Source of the DNA: Talpa occidentalis
Lineage: Eukaryota > Chordata > Mammalia > Eulipotyphla > Talpidae
Assembly: GCF_014898055.3 (NCBI RefSeq)
Contig: NW_023604861.1
Location: 96,412,083 to 96,476,082, forward strand
DNA: 64,000 nt
Direction of reading: 5' to 3'
The notes beneath the pieces were generated by a model. That model worked only from the letters and a program-made list of their open reading frames with translations. It had not been told where the DNA came from and ran no database searches. Positions 34,680-46,309 of the stretch are shown in pieces; position 1 is the first letter of the stretch; each line of letters opens with the position of its first letter. The position numbers were made by a program, and so were the translations under genes.

Positions 34680-35934
34680 TTTCAAGCAGCCTTTAATGGA
34701 GAAAGGTCCCTGTTCTAAAATGCCGATGTGGGGACACACTCCCCTGTGCGCCTGGTCTGCCCCGGCGGTGGGTTCCTGCTCCCTCTGGGCTTGGACTGCA
34801 GGCCAGAGGGGGTCTGGCGTGGGCAAACTTCCCCCGCTCACCTCTGGCTCCTGAGGAAGCCTTCTGCAGGTAGTCTTTACTGAAGAAATGTCCCTGTTCT
34901 AAAATGGTGATGTGGGACACACTCCCTGCGCGTCTGGTCTCAGGCACACTCTTCTGCGCGCCTGGTCTGCCCCGGCTGTGGGTGCTCGCTCTCCCTGTGG
35001 GCTCAGACTACTTGTTCGGAAGGAGCCAGGTGTGGGCTAACTCCCCAGCTGGCCACTAGCTCCTTCAGTAGCCTGTGCTGGGGTCAAGTCGCTAGGTGGC
35101 GCCAGAGATCTCTCCTAGAGCCCTTGGGGAGCTGATTTTCCACCCCGTGGAACAGGGAGCAGAGCGGGGATGGTAGGGTACACCTCAACGGCTTTGGGGT
35201 GCTGTGTCTGCCTTGTGCCCCACCGTCGTGGGGAACCCACGCCCCTAATTTCGTGCCCCGGGTCTCAGTTCCAAAGCCCTCACTTCCAGGACGCGGGCTG
35301 TAGCCCAGATCAGTGGCGCGGGAATGGCGCCTTTTGAATCCCGCTCCCCTGCCTGGGCACCTTGTTCCTGCTCACTCAGGGAGGGCCTCCGCCGTCTCCC
35401 CGCAAGCCTAGGTCGCAGGCGCGGGGACCTGGGCAGCTGCGATCCGGTCTGGATCCGCGCCACTTTCGGCGCAAGCTTACTGGCGGCCGGGGCTGTGTGC
35501 TGGGGCTGGTCTCCTCCTGGGGGGCGGGGCTCTCTTTAATGGCGCCTGGAGCTCACCTCCGCGGCGGATCCTGCAGGGTTCGCCTCAGCTCCCGTTCACG
35601 GGGTGTGGTGGCTGCAATAGTTCCTTTCCACTCACAGTCCCGCTTGCTGTGTCCGTTTTTCTTGTTGGCCGTTTTGGTTTGTTGTTTTCCTCCTCTCTGC
35701 CGGGCGGAGAGTGCCGCCTCTGTGGGCGGGGGAGGGGAGCAGGGTTCTGCGCTTCCCTCCTTCTAGTCCTCTTTTATGGCCACTTTCTTCTTCGGGTAGT
35801 TTGCTGGAGTCGTCCGTTTATCTTTCCGTGTCCCAGTTCTCACTGGGACCTGCCGCTTTTCCTCCCTATTAACTTTTTTTAATGGGAGATCTTACTCGCA
35901 GCGTCTCCTCGCCGCCATGTTGCTCCGCCCACCC
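34680..35934 (-). promoter_or_regulatory. L1 5' UTR with tandem units
   Basis: CpG-rich, with two related units in tandem: around 34700-34860 and 34880-35040 both carry CCTGTTCTAAAATG, GATGTGGG(G)ACACACTCCC and GCCTGGTCTGCCCCGGC, followed by a 'GCTCC..CTGTGGGCT' block. This resembles monomer-type L1 promoters. Promoter activity is inferred. Confidence 0.65.
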
Positions 35935-36533
35935 TATGATATCTTTTTTAAACTAATTTTCCAGGGACTCCTATGGTGGCGCAGCGGTTGAGCTCTGCAG
36001 TGCCAGTTCGATCCCCGGCTGCTGGCGAGGGTCCCACATGGCGCGCAGACCTCTCCTGCCGCCCGCTGCTCCCCTCAGCAGTGTACTTCGGTCCTTCTGC
36101 CTGTTCTGCTCCCCACTCTGGCTCTGGTAAAATCTCTCACCCTCCCGCGCTTCTGATTGTACCCAGTGATTGTATAAATAAATAAATAAATAAATCTTTA
36201 AAAAAAAAACAAACTAATTTTTCAATAGCTTTAGCTGATGTTCACAATTGATTTTTGTATATTTGAGTGTGTTCCCAGCAAAATCGTCATTTCTTGACTT
36301 AGCTTCATTAGTTGGTGTGTACTGAGTTCTCTCTGTAGATAATTTTGTCCTTAAATAATGAAGGTTTTGTTTTTTTTCCCTTACCAATTCTAAAGTATAG
36401 GAGTACTTTTATTTCTAGGGTTTCCTTATAAAGTCTCACCTCAATACCCCCTCAAAACATTTGACAATCCCTACCCAAACTGATGCACAAGGGGATGCTG
36501 TTTGTTTGCTTTTCTGTTTATTTAGGAGAGGTT
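35935..36533 (+). repeat. Duplicated locus, copy B, right flank of L1
   Basis: Continues copy B after the L1. It matches 28335-28693 joined to 29043-29285 and then runs on into unique sequence after 36533, showing where the two haplotypes should rejoin. Confidence 0.88.
35963..36195 (+). mobile_element. SINE in copy B
   Basis: Same locus as 28356-28608, with the internal deletion around GGCTGCTGGCGAGGGTCCCA and the standard body GTACTTCGGTCCTTCTGCCT. Flanked by AAACTAATTTTCC and AAACTAATTTTTC. Confidence 0.9.
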
Positions 36534-36721
36534 GAAGAAGAGGACAGGGACAGCCAATTTGTGTGTCAATACAGAGGTACTATTATTTAACTAGACCCCA
36601 GTTTTGAAACTGGGTTTACATTTTTACACTATTCTATACAATGATGTGCTAAATATGCAGAGCTAAAGGACATATATTTTTTACTTTATATACCTTCATT
36701 TTGCATCTTACAGTGATTTTT

Positions 36722-37024
36722 TTTTTAAACAGAGATTGACTTTTTCTTTTTTTTTTTTTTTTTTTTTTAAGATTTATTTATTTATTTATACAATCATTGG
36801 GTACAGTCAGAAGTGCGGGAAGGTAAGAGGATTCACCAGAGCCAGAGCAGGGAGCAGAACAGGCAGACCGACGAAATACACTGCTGAGGGGAGCAGCGGG
36901 TGGCAGGAGAGGTCTGCACACCATGTGGGACCTTCACCCAGCGGCCGGGGATCTAACCAGCGCTGCAGAGGCTGCAGGCAGCTTCGCAACCCAGTGCTCA
37001 ACAGCTGCGCCACCGGGGAGGCCC
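36722..37024 (-). mobile_element. tRNA-derived SINE, younger subfamily
   Basis: Exact duplication CTTACAGTGATTTTT at 36707-36721 and 37025-37039. Between the left duplication and the SINE A-run lie about 20 extra bases bounded by two T-runs, a small 3' transduction-like tail. Confidence 0.9.
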
Positions 37025-37129
37025 CTTACAGTGATTTTTAAGGACTCTATTAAGTGTTTTGTTTTGTTTTGATTTATCTAAGCACTCACTACAGAGGCAG
37101 TCACCATTCAGACTTTTTGACAGGCTGTT

Positions 37130-37445
37130 TTTTCTTGTGTGTGTGTTTGCTACATTTACTTTCTGAGTGTATCAGGGTGTATATATATTTTAGGTATATA
37201 TGTTTTGTGTGCATGTATGTTTTCTTGGAGTATGTGTGGTCTTTCATGTGTATGTTTTGTTTGTTGGTCTTGTGCACATAATTGTGAGCTGTGTGTATCT
37301 TGTGGCTTTATGTGTTTGTGCAGGTGTTGTGGTGGTATGGTTATGCATGTGTAGTGTGCATTGTGGATATTGTGCATGGGTTGCATTTGGGCACATATGT
37401 TTGTGTGTGGCTTTGTGTATAGTGTGTGGGTGTGTATGTTGTACG
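37130..37445. repeat. Degenerate GT-rich tract
   Basis: Some 300 bases built of TGTGTG, TGTATG, TTGTGCATG and similar alternating purine-pyrimidine words, without a fixed period. Several long open frames arise only because stops are rare in this composition. Confidence 0.8.
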
Positions 37446-38429
37446 GGAGGTACCTTTGCTTCCTTTGGATCTTTGCAGCAGGACAGGGAGGGCTCTGCAT
37501 GACCAGCTGTTCTTGGTTGATTTATATATAAGGTGTCCCCTACATTGGGCCAAAATGGAAAGGGAAGCAGGATTACATGCTCCATTCAAACTAGCCTCCC
37601 ATGGCTCTGGTGCCAGCAGGGCAGAGACATCTACCGGTCGTTTTATAGAATTATGGAATAGCCCTATCGCACGACACTGACCGTTGTCACTGCCACTTTT
37701 GATATCTCTGAAATGATCAGATCTTGTGGAGGAATCCGCTTATAAAAGTGATCACTGGTTCCTCGGCAGACACATGTTGGTAACGCAACAAGTTACCAAG
37801 TTCTGTCTGCTGGCAGACAGAAGACACTGCTGAGTGTCCTTGCCAGGTGCTGCCTTGTCAGTGGCAGGCCGGGTTCTGGTCACTGTGGGTCAGGGACTGT
37901 TCCTTAGTGATTCAGCAAAGAGGGAGAATCTCCTGGGTCACAGCCACCCTTGTTGACACGGGACACTTTGGCATTTGGGTCCTCCCTACCCCATATACAC
38001 CTTTAGCTTCTGGCAACTCTGGAGGCTCTGTTCTTTCATCTACAAGTTGATTTCAGGAACTTCCTCCCAGTTTTTTCATTTATTATTTGTGCCATAAGAT
38101 GTGCGTATTTAACAGAGAGGAGGAAAAAACTTTGAAAAGTACATGTAAGAATTTCTTTTCCTGGGAATTCTAAGAGCACTGCTTTCCCATCTCCCCAATC
38201 CCCCAACTCTAACTGCATTTTTAAAAGGCTTCCTGTTGTGCCTGCTGTCCTAATTGCCCCACCACCTCCAGTGGCTTGGTCATGGAAGCCTGGGCTGGTG
38301 GCATTTCTGTTGGCAATGGGCCACAGTCACTGTCCCGAAGCAAGGTGCATTTCAGTCCTGGGTCTGCCAGGAGATCAAGAGCAGCACAGTTTGATACAAA
38401 AAGGAGGAGGAAGTAGCCCCAGAACAAAT
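37446..38429. other. Gene-free stretch
   Basis: Unique sequence with no exon, RNA gene or clear repeat that I recognise. Part lies between the two arms of the inverted duplication. Confidence 0.4.
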
Positions 38430-39010
38430 GTTAAAAAATAAAAAAAAGAGAGAAAACAAGGGAGTCATTACAGGAAATAAGACTAACAGATAGTTGGTTA
38501 ATTGAAAGAAAATAGAAGAGAGTAAAAGAAGAAAATGGAAGAGACAACTGGAAAACAGATGCCAAAACGGTACACTTAAATCCAACCACATTTGTTAATT
38601 ACAGTAAATGTATTCAAATGTTCGAAACCTGGATAATCAGTATGTGGTGTAAATAGACAACAGAATGTTACTGACATGAACAAGGCACAGAAACACTCCA
38701 CTAAGTGAAACAAAAGGCTATACATGTGCAAGTCCATTCATAGAAATATTAAGAACAAGCAAAATTAATCTGTATTGATGGAAGTCAAATCAGAAGCTAG
38801 CCAGCATGGAGAAAAGGAGAGGCTGATTGTAAAGGGGTAAAAGAAAATTTCTGGGAAGGTGGAAATGTTCTAGATCTCGATGGAAGTATGACTTACACTG
38901 ATTCATATATTTTTCAAAATGTGCCAAGTTGTACATCTAAAATGAGCACATTTATTATATGTAAATCATACCCCAAAACGGATGTTTTAAATATAAAAGT
39001 ACTCTAGCAG
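38430..39010 (+). mobile_element. Old L1 3' end
   Basis: AAACGGTACACTTAAA, CATGGAGAAAAGGAGAGGCT, TGTAAAGGGGTAAAAGAAAA and TATATGTAAATCATACCCCA are the tail of an ancient L1 or HAL1-like element. Confidence 0.6.
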
Positions 39011-39599
39011 ACAAGAATGTTTAAAGAATGTTGCTTTAAAAATTGCATCTTATGAGTCATGCTTCTTTAATCCAGATTCCAAAATTGGTTTGGTCATGAG
39101 ACATTTTAATTTTAATGTGCCCTTTGTGTTGGGCAGAATGAAAAAAAAAAATGAAGAAAAAATTTAATAGATTATTCCTAGGTCAAGCCTCCTGACATTG
39201 AATGATAAATTCCTCTTGCATGAGTTAACTGCACTAGCTCTGAATCCAGTATTGGCCAGAATTCCCTGAGTTCCTCGCAACAACTCAGGAGAGTGGCTAC
39301 ACAGGGCAAATGCACTGGGGCTGGGGATGATGAAACAGAGAAGAAGGGAGACTCTTCCTTTACAGAAACAGGTAGATTGTACTTATCTGGTCACTGGTAC
39401 AAAGAAAGGAAAGTTTTGAGGCTGGGAACCTTCTAGATATTTCTCTTCACTAATGCCAGTTAGTAGGCAATGCTGACCTCACAGAACCTATGAAAACCAG
39501 AAACCTGGCCAGCAGGGGGCGCACAGGAAAACCACACCAGTGAGGGCCACGCAGCCTGGGCTCAGCCAGAGGCTTGCTCACAGGCTACCAGGTGAACCT

Positions 39600-39725
39600 C
39601 ACCATAGCTCCAGGAGGAAACTGTTAATGTCACCATTTTTCAGGGACCAGAGGTGAGGAGGAGAGGGAGACTACCTGCCCCAGGTGACACAAGTAGTAAG
39701 CGACGGATGCTAGAAGCTTAAGGCA
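39600..39725 (+). mobile_element. MIR-like remnant
   Basis: CCATTTTTCAGGGACCAGAG ... CTGCCCCAGGTGACACAAGT resembles the MIR core. Confidence 0.5.
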
Positions 39726-40026
39726 CTGTAACATCTGTTTGCCCAAGTTAAGTCCAAGGCTTCTGTGACCACCCTCTGCACAGGACAGGTGAAGAGGCCT
39801 CAGGGTGCAGGTTAGTGTGTGACCACCAGGCCTCTTTCCTCACTGTAAAAGGCAGTGAGCGCTAAATGGGATGAGGAGCACACAAAGCCTGGAAAGCGCA
39901 GCCTCTCTGCACTTCTAGCACTATTCCTGCTGCCAATGTTGCTGTTGCTCCTGCTGTTGTTTGAGAAGTCACTCCCTAGAGAAAATAACATCAGAGCCCT
40001 CAAAATACTTGCACCTCTGGCATGGC

Positions 40027-40938
40027 CTAGGAAATCAGTACTGTTGAGGCAGCACACTAGTTAGAGGGTGCTGCAGCAGTGAGCATGAGGGTGAGATGAT
40101 GTGAGCCAAGTTAGGTGTGAGAGGAGGGAGATGGAAGAAGAAAGAAGGGACAGATTTAAGAGGTATTTAAAAGGCTTAAAAGAAGCGGGGGTTGTGGGAT
40201 GGTAATACTAGAAATGAGCATTTACAGCTGTCAGGACATGAGCAGGCCACCAGGCCTGTGCTGAGGGATGCGTGCAGAGGGCTGTAGCAGCCCACGAAGG
40301 AAGCCATCCCATGGTCAGGGTGCTCAGAGGGCTTCAGGGAGGAGCCTGAGAGACTGGCCCCTGCCTGTGCTTATCACTGAGAAGAGAATGAGACCTCGCA
40401 GTGCATCCCTACAATGTAATTGTCACCATAGATAATTCTACTATAGCATCACGCAGCGCGTGCTTACAGTGCTGTCACAGTGGACATTTTACAACTACTT
40501 ATCCATGACATCACTGGCCCACGTGTGGCTCCTGCCTGCCATCAAACACGTGTCAGGGCTCCTCACTGAGGGCCGTGTCATCTGCACCAGCAGAGCCCCA
40601 GCAGGGAAAGTCCCATGTCACCCACCTGTGGGCAGGACAGGCCTGGCTGCATCTCCAGGAGCCATGCCCTGGGGAACCCCCGGCCACTGTTGTTGTGGCT
40701 GGTCCTGCCTGTGCAAGGAGCTCCCTCCAGGTCAACCCCTGTGGGTGTTCAAAGGCGCCCCCGCAATGACAGCTCCGCCTTCCATGATGCTGGGCTCCTG
40801 GGTGCTTCTTGTCTCGGTTTCAACCATCCCCAGCTCTTCCTCTGTCCCTCAGTGGGTGTCACCGTGAGTGGATCTGTTCCCACCCCAGGCATTGCTTGTG
40901 GCATGAGGAGGTAGGGGAGGTAGGGGACTGAGTGTTAA
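40027..40938 (-). repeat. Right arm of inverted duplication
   Basis: Reverse complement of 26970-27877 from CTAGGAAATCAG to GGGGACTGAGTGTTAA. The 40460-40867 open frame matches the left arm's minus-strand frame except for substitutions and two indels that change its end. Confidence 0.9.
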
Positions 40939-40984
40939 TACTACAACAGCATTAACATACAATTTGTTGATATTGTCTTAGTGG

Positions 40985-41155
40985 TCTAAGCACCTTTCTA
41001 AAAACTGGTAACTTTTAAAATTCTCAAAGCCATCTATTTGTAGGCCCTACTACAATCCTGATTTCATGGTAAGAAAACTGGGTCTTGGAAGAAGTTAGAA
41101 TATTGCTCCAGGTCCTGCAGTTTGACAGGGGCAGGAACACTTGACACATTCTTCC
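40985..41155 (-). mobile_element. MIR-like remnant
   Basis: TAAGCACCTTTCTAAAAACT, CTACTACAATCCTGATTTCA and GGTAAGAAAACTGGGTCTTG fit a diverged MIR. Confidence 0.5.
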
Positions 41156-41189
41156 ATGCTCAAGGTGAAAAGCTATGCTCTGGTCATAA

Positions 41190-41656
41190 TGTTAGGGGGA
41201 AAAGGATGTCCTGAGCTAATTCCATACAGGCTTTGTGGACCCCACCCCCACCCCAGGCCAAAGCCAAAGACACTGGGAACTCCAAATCCCATCACCACCA
41301 AAGGGAAGGTGGCTGGGACCTGAGGGTGGGGTTAAGCAGCCAGGTGGATATAAAAGGCAGACACGTGGGTTTTGGGGGATCCCCATTTTGGCTCTCCGCC
41401 AGCTTGCAGCGTCCGGCCAGTTCTGAGAGTGACTTTGGGTTTCCAGGTCATCGGATCGGGTAGGACGCATTAAAGACTTTATTTCCCTATTTTCTCCCTG
41501 AGTCGTACATTTTCCTTATTTCCTTTTCTCTTGTAAATAAACCTTTTATTAACCTTTTGTGTGTGCCTGTAGTAGAGTATTCTTAAGTCCCTTTAAAGCG
41601 CGCGGGTGAGGACCCACAACCAGGAACCCGTTTAATATCGGGGTTGCTCTATAACA
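41190..41656 (+). mobile_element. Solo LTR, ERV family A
   Basis: TGTTAGGGGGAAAAGGATG to GTTGCTCTATAACA, with exact duplication ATAA (41186-41189, 41657-41660). TATAAAAG at 41349-41356 and AATAAA at 41536-41541 place a long R region between them, so the LTR could have acted as promoter and poly(A) site. Confidence 0.93.
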
Positions 41657-41999
41657 ATAAGGATCCGGATTCAAATGAAAATCAAAAGCCAATAAAATTC
41701 AGTGTTTGTGTCATGTTCCAGATGCCCCTGGTCCTGGACAGCAGGATATTTCGAAGACATTTTGCAAACAACCAGAGAAGCCCAGATGATGCCTGTCCTG
41801 CCCTGCCTGCCCCCTGCCGCGCCAGCTTTCTGTCTCCTGCTTCCTGCAGGTCAGTGAGTACCTTTTCTGGGCTTCCAGAACCCACAGGTGGTTGGCAACA
41901 TGAGGAAATCCCCAGGAGCCTTTAGAAATTAGGTAAAAGCACCTGGAAAATCCCGTTTCTGAGAGTCATTAGGAAGGAATTAAGTCGTTTTTTGGAATT

Positions 42000-42480
42000 A
42001 AGGAGGAGTCAGAAACTGGGCCCCTTGATATGATGTGATGAACATGACACTTTGCCTCATGATCTTCCCCCCAAAACATGAAACTTCAGTCTAATCATAA
42101 GGAAAATATGAGGCAAATCCCAACTGAGGGAAAATCCACAAAATACCTCACAATCGTCAGTCAATAAAATAAGAAAGACTGAGAAATATTCGCAATCAAG
42201 AGGAACCTGAGGAGATATGATGACTGATATAAGATCCTGGAACAGTAAATGTGATACAGAGCAACCCGTTTACCCCTAACAAAATGACTTGAGGTAAAAA
42301 CTAACAAAATCTGAACAAATTATGTACTTTAATAGTTTATCAATAGCAGTGTGTTCCTTGTGATGGAAGATATTAACAAAAAGGAAGTCTGGTGTGAGGT
42401 ATATGGGAATTCTCTGTACTCTCTTCATAACTGCTATGCAAACCTAAAACTATTCAAAAGTAAAATGTTTAGTTTTTAAA
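42000..42480 (+). mobile_element. Old L1 3' end
   Basis: AAGATCCTGGAACAGTAAA and GTATATGGGAATTCTCTGTA, AAACCTAAAACTATTCAAAA are typical of the tail of ancient L1M elements. Confidence 0.6.
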
Positions 42481-42534
42481 AAAAACTTACACTTTGGATG
42501 GCCATGCTTAAAAAGCTATATCTTTTTTAAAGAC

Positions 42535-42690
42535 AGTTTCAGTAAATATAAATTCTCAGTAACATGCCCTCAGATTCTGATTTAGCAGATCTAGAGATAA
42601 GCTCAGAAATATACATTTTTACAAAGATCCCCAAGTGAATCTGGTGCAGGTAGTTTCAGATCACACTTTGAGGAACATTCCCTCTTCCTC
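42535..42690. mobile_element. hAT (MER5-like) remnant
   Basis: CAGATTCTGATTTAGCAGAT ... CCCCAAGTGAATCTGGTGCA ... CACACTTTGAGGAAC fits the small hAT family. Confidence 0.5.
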
Positions 42691-43624
42691 ATGTTTTATT
42701 TGAAAGAACAACAATGTGCACGACATAGTTAAGATCCATTTGGTGTGGTTGGACCCCCACAATATGCACTAACAATGTTTAGTCCATCAAATACAGACCA
42801 TAATCAGCACCTGCTGCAATAAAGGGGGAAAAACATGACATGACCCTGCATGGGCAAAACAGCATCAGGGAGGATTGAATCTCTTTTTTTAAAAAAAAAA
42901 AAAAAAAAAAGCTCTGGATCACTGTCTCAGCACTGCTAACTGGTTCATTCATTTCTGAAGATTTCTTTTCATGATGAGCCCCTGGAGATCGCTGCATCCT
43001 CATATCTGGCAGGTTAACATGTCTCACATACCCCTTGGGGTGGGAGGGCAGTAATAGAAGAAATTTCCCCCCACTCCTCTATATTCTTCTCAGGCTAGAC
43101 TAGCAAACAAATTAACATCAGACAGACTGGTAGGAGAAAAAGGCAATTCAATTACATATTATGGGGAATCCACAAAGATGTGAATTCCAAGGTCAGTGAC
43201 GAGAAATGAGGGTATATATCCTGAGCTAAGGAGTGGAAGCCTGGAGCTTCAAGGAGGAAGGAGGGGGACTCACGGGACAGGGAAAGGGTGACTCATAATG
43301 AAGACCAGATCTCTGTAACTAGATGTTTGCCCTGCCAATTGCTAGGTTTCTCCAATAGAAAATAATAAAAACCCTAATTCTGGGTCCTTCCCCCAATTTT
43401 CATTCTTCTAGATAGTTAAAGGAGTGGTAAAAGTGTCTCATGAGCCTGCAAGGCCCTTGATTTGCCTCAGCTCAAAATAATCCCCATGCCAAAGTGATCC
43501 ATCTTGAGGAGGCCTATTCTTCAGCCTCATCCAAAGAGCCCGAGGTATCCATCTTTCCTCTACTCCACTCCATCCTCAGACATCCATAAAACCAGTTTTC
43601 TAGCAAGAAATGAAATAAATTTTT
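42691..43624. other. Gene-free stretch
   Basis: Unique sequence with a T/A homopolymer region near 42880-42910. No exon recognised. Confidence 0.4.
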
Positions 43625-44521
43625 TTTTTTTTTTTTTTTTTAAAAACAACAGAAATTTATTGTCTCATGGTTCTTAGGACTAGAAGTCTGAAATCAAGGT
43701 GTTGACAGGGTTGTCAGTCCTCTAAAATTTTAAGGGCAATGACCCCTCCTTGCCTCTTTCCAGCTTCTGGTGTTGCCAGTGAACTTTTGCTTTTCCTTGG
43801 CTTGCAGCTGCAGTATTTTTTTTTTTTTTTTAATCTTAAATTTTATTTTTATATTCCCCCATACAATTGCAAACACCCCATTCTGACCCCAATCCTTCCC
43901 CTCCCGCCCCCCACCCCCCAAAAAGTGTCTCTGGTTCATAGTTTTTTGTTGATTTTGATTTTCACTTTCTTATATTCATTTTCCTGGTCCCTTATTTAAG
44001 TTTTCTAGATTCCTGCTATGAGTGAGACCATCCGGTATTTTTCTTTTTCTTTTTGGCTTATTTCGCTGAGCATGATCCCTTCCAGCGCCATCCATGTTGC
44101 TGCAAATTGCATGTGTTTATCTTTTTTGAATGCTGAGTAATATTCCATGGTATATATGTACCACATCTTCTTGATCCAGTCATCTACTTTTGGGCATTTG
44201 GGTTGTTTCCAAAGCTTAGCTATTGTAAATAGTGCTGCTATAAACATAGGGGTGCAGGTGCTCTTTGGAATTGATGTTTCTGTGTCCTTTGGGTAAATAC
44301 CTAGGAGTGGAATTGCTGGATCCTATGGAAGCTCTATCTTTAGTAGGTTGAGGAATCTCCACACAGCTCTCCATAGTGGTTGGACCAGTTTGCACTCCCA
44401 CCAACAGTGCAGAAGAGTTCCTTTTTCTCCACATCCTCGCCAACATTTGTTGTTGCTAGTTTTTTTAATATGTGCCATTCTCACTGGTGTGAGATGGTAT
44501 CTCATGGTAGTTTTGATTTGC
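43625..44521 (-). mobile_element. 5'-truncated L1 with 3' transduction
   Basis: Duplication ATGAAATAAATTTTT at 43610-43624 and 44522-44536. Minus strand: L1 ORF2 end and 3' UTR (44521 to about 43835), an A-run, then about 170 non-L1 bases (43815-43645) ending with ACAATAAATTTCTGTTG and a second A-run. The extra segment resembles an MLT1-like LTR whose AATAAA was apparently used for polyadenylation. Confidence 0.85.
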
Positions 44522-44536
44522 ATGAAATAAATTTTT

Positions 44537-45464
44537 GTGAAGGTCTATATATAACTAAAATTGCAGCTGTATTCAGGATAGTCTATTACTCAGAACATAT
44601 TCCCTGGAAGTTGGGAAATTAAGCTGATTTCTGGTTCAGGCCAGGGCCTGTCTGCTCCCCAGATAATGGCCATCCCCATTTCTACACCATTCTCATCTGC
44701 AAAGAACACTAAAAGCATAAGGTTTCTTATCCTCCTCTCTCAGATATCCATGAGTTGTGTTCAGCCCGAGACCCACCAAGGCCAGAGCTGCAAGGGAGGG
44801 GAGTTGTGAGCTCTTCTCGGCATTTCAAAATGTCAGGGGAAACTACCTATTTAACCAATGTTTAGTTTACCCAAGTTTGGGTCTTTCTGCTTTTAGGGGT
44901 GTATATTTCTGTGCTCTGGTCTAATGACCTTGTACTGAGAGAAGCTGCAACTGATAGTAATGTGGTTTTGACACATGTTTTTGTTGGGGCCCTAGGTACA
45001 CAGCTCCAAGATGTGCCAGCTCATGCGGATTATTTTATTTTATTTTTGTAGTTGTGTTCAGGTCCAGATTTTTTATTTTTTATTTTTTTGGGTGAGGTGA
45101 TGTTGAGGTGATGTTGCCTTACATCATTGTTTTTATTTTGGGAGTAGAGGGTCTCCCCTTCATGTGTGCACTCTCCACAAAGCATTGTAGTCCACTGCCT
45201 TAGTCCATTGTTTTAAATTGGAGATTGAGAAACAGCAGATCCAAGAATGATGTTTTGCCTAATTATCTGTGATATAATTATCTCTCTAAAAACAGGAAAT
45301 AACTGTGTTCTCCTGTACCTGGAGGTGAGAGACAGCCTTATCACCACAGCCTAGGGTTTTGCAAAGTCTATTTTCCATGCATATGTAATTAACCCTGCAA
45401 AATTCCTTCTTTTAAATTTCAGAGTTCTTTGATTTGTCTTTCTCTCCCATGTTTTATCACAGCC
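44537..45464. other. Gene-free stretch
   Basis: Unique sequence with T-rich patches near 45030-45140; nothing recognised. Confidence 0.35.
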
Positions 45465-45683
45465 ACTACGGCACAAGTTCGATCGCTGGCCAGGGAGATA
45501 TCCACATGGCTCAGCAGACCTCTCCTGACTCACCTGCTGCTCCCCTCAGCAGTGTATTTCAGTCACTCTGCCTGTTCTGTTCCCCACTCTGTCTCTCGTG
45601 AATCCTTTCACCCCCCCACACAACTCTGGCCTGTACCCCAGTTCTTGTATGCATAAATAAATAAATCTTTTTTTAAAAATCCA
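45465..45683 (+). mobile_element. 5'-truncated SINE, older subfamily
   Basis: Starts in the B-box region (CACAGCCACTACGGCACAAG) and ends GCATAAATAAATAAATC plus T/A tail. Confidence 0.85.
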
Positions 45684-46309
45684 CTTTGAGGTTAGAGGGA
45701 TGAAAGCATAATGAAAGAGTTTCTCAATAGTGCAAAGACTGGAAACACTAATGTGAACATTTTGTACACTGTTTTGTAAACACCACTGTCAGCCCCCTTC
45801 CCTGGTCTAGCTGCAAAAAAGGGCAAAACTACCTGCACAGACTTGAAGGGAAGAAGTTATGCAAATATCTGCTGGTACTAACCTGTCAACTCCCAGGAAA
45901 ATCAGAGTTGAATAAAAAAGATTTAAACAATGATTGCTTAGGCTTTGCATCTCCACAGTGTCTTTCTTTAGAAAGCAGGGAAATGATTTAAAACCCCAGT
46001 AAGTTGCTTTCCTGTCCATTTAGAATGCATTGACATATGTTTAGATCAACTGAGGACCAGACACCCCCTCCCTGTCCCCCTCAAGAATAACAATATCAAA
46101 TAAACTGCTCTTATAACTAATGTCAATGACATCAAAATTTTTCCTATCAATGAAACTCAAACTTGTGATTGTTGGAACAGTGCTCACAGAGTAAACTGTA
46201 TTGGGTGCCTTCCCAGGTTTGACTCATCCCTTTGATGATTTAATAAACTCATTGTTTTCACTATCATGGAGACTTTTATTCTAGTTAACATAGAAATAGA
46301 CAGCAGAGA

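Larger units (their letters stand above)
29491..35934 (-). mobile_element. Full-length L1 retrotransposon
   Basis: A 6,444-bp LINE-1 with exact duplication TATGATATCTTTTT at 29477-29490 and 35935-35948. The 5' end (minus strand) starts GGGTGGGCGGAGCAACATGG, followed by a CpG-rich 5' UTR, ORF1, ORF2, and a 3' UTR ending AATAAAATTTTATT-like plus A-run. It is absent from copy A at 28335. The reading frames are broken by several single-base shifts, which may be real or due to base errors. Confidence 0.95.

Noticed and set aside
40460..40867. 135-codon open frame in the right arm of the inverted duplication, with a partner at 26993-27403
   Set aside because: No signal, domain or splice context. 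The two copies differ by substitutions and indels that alter the C-terminus, with no sign of selection on the frame.
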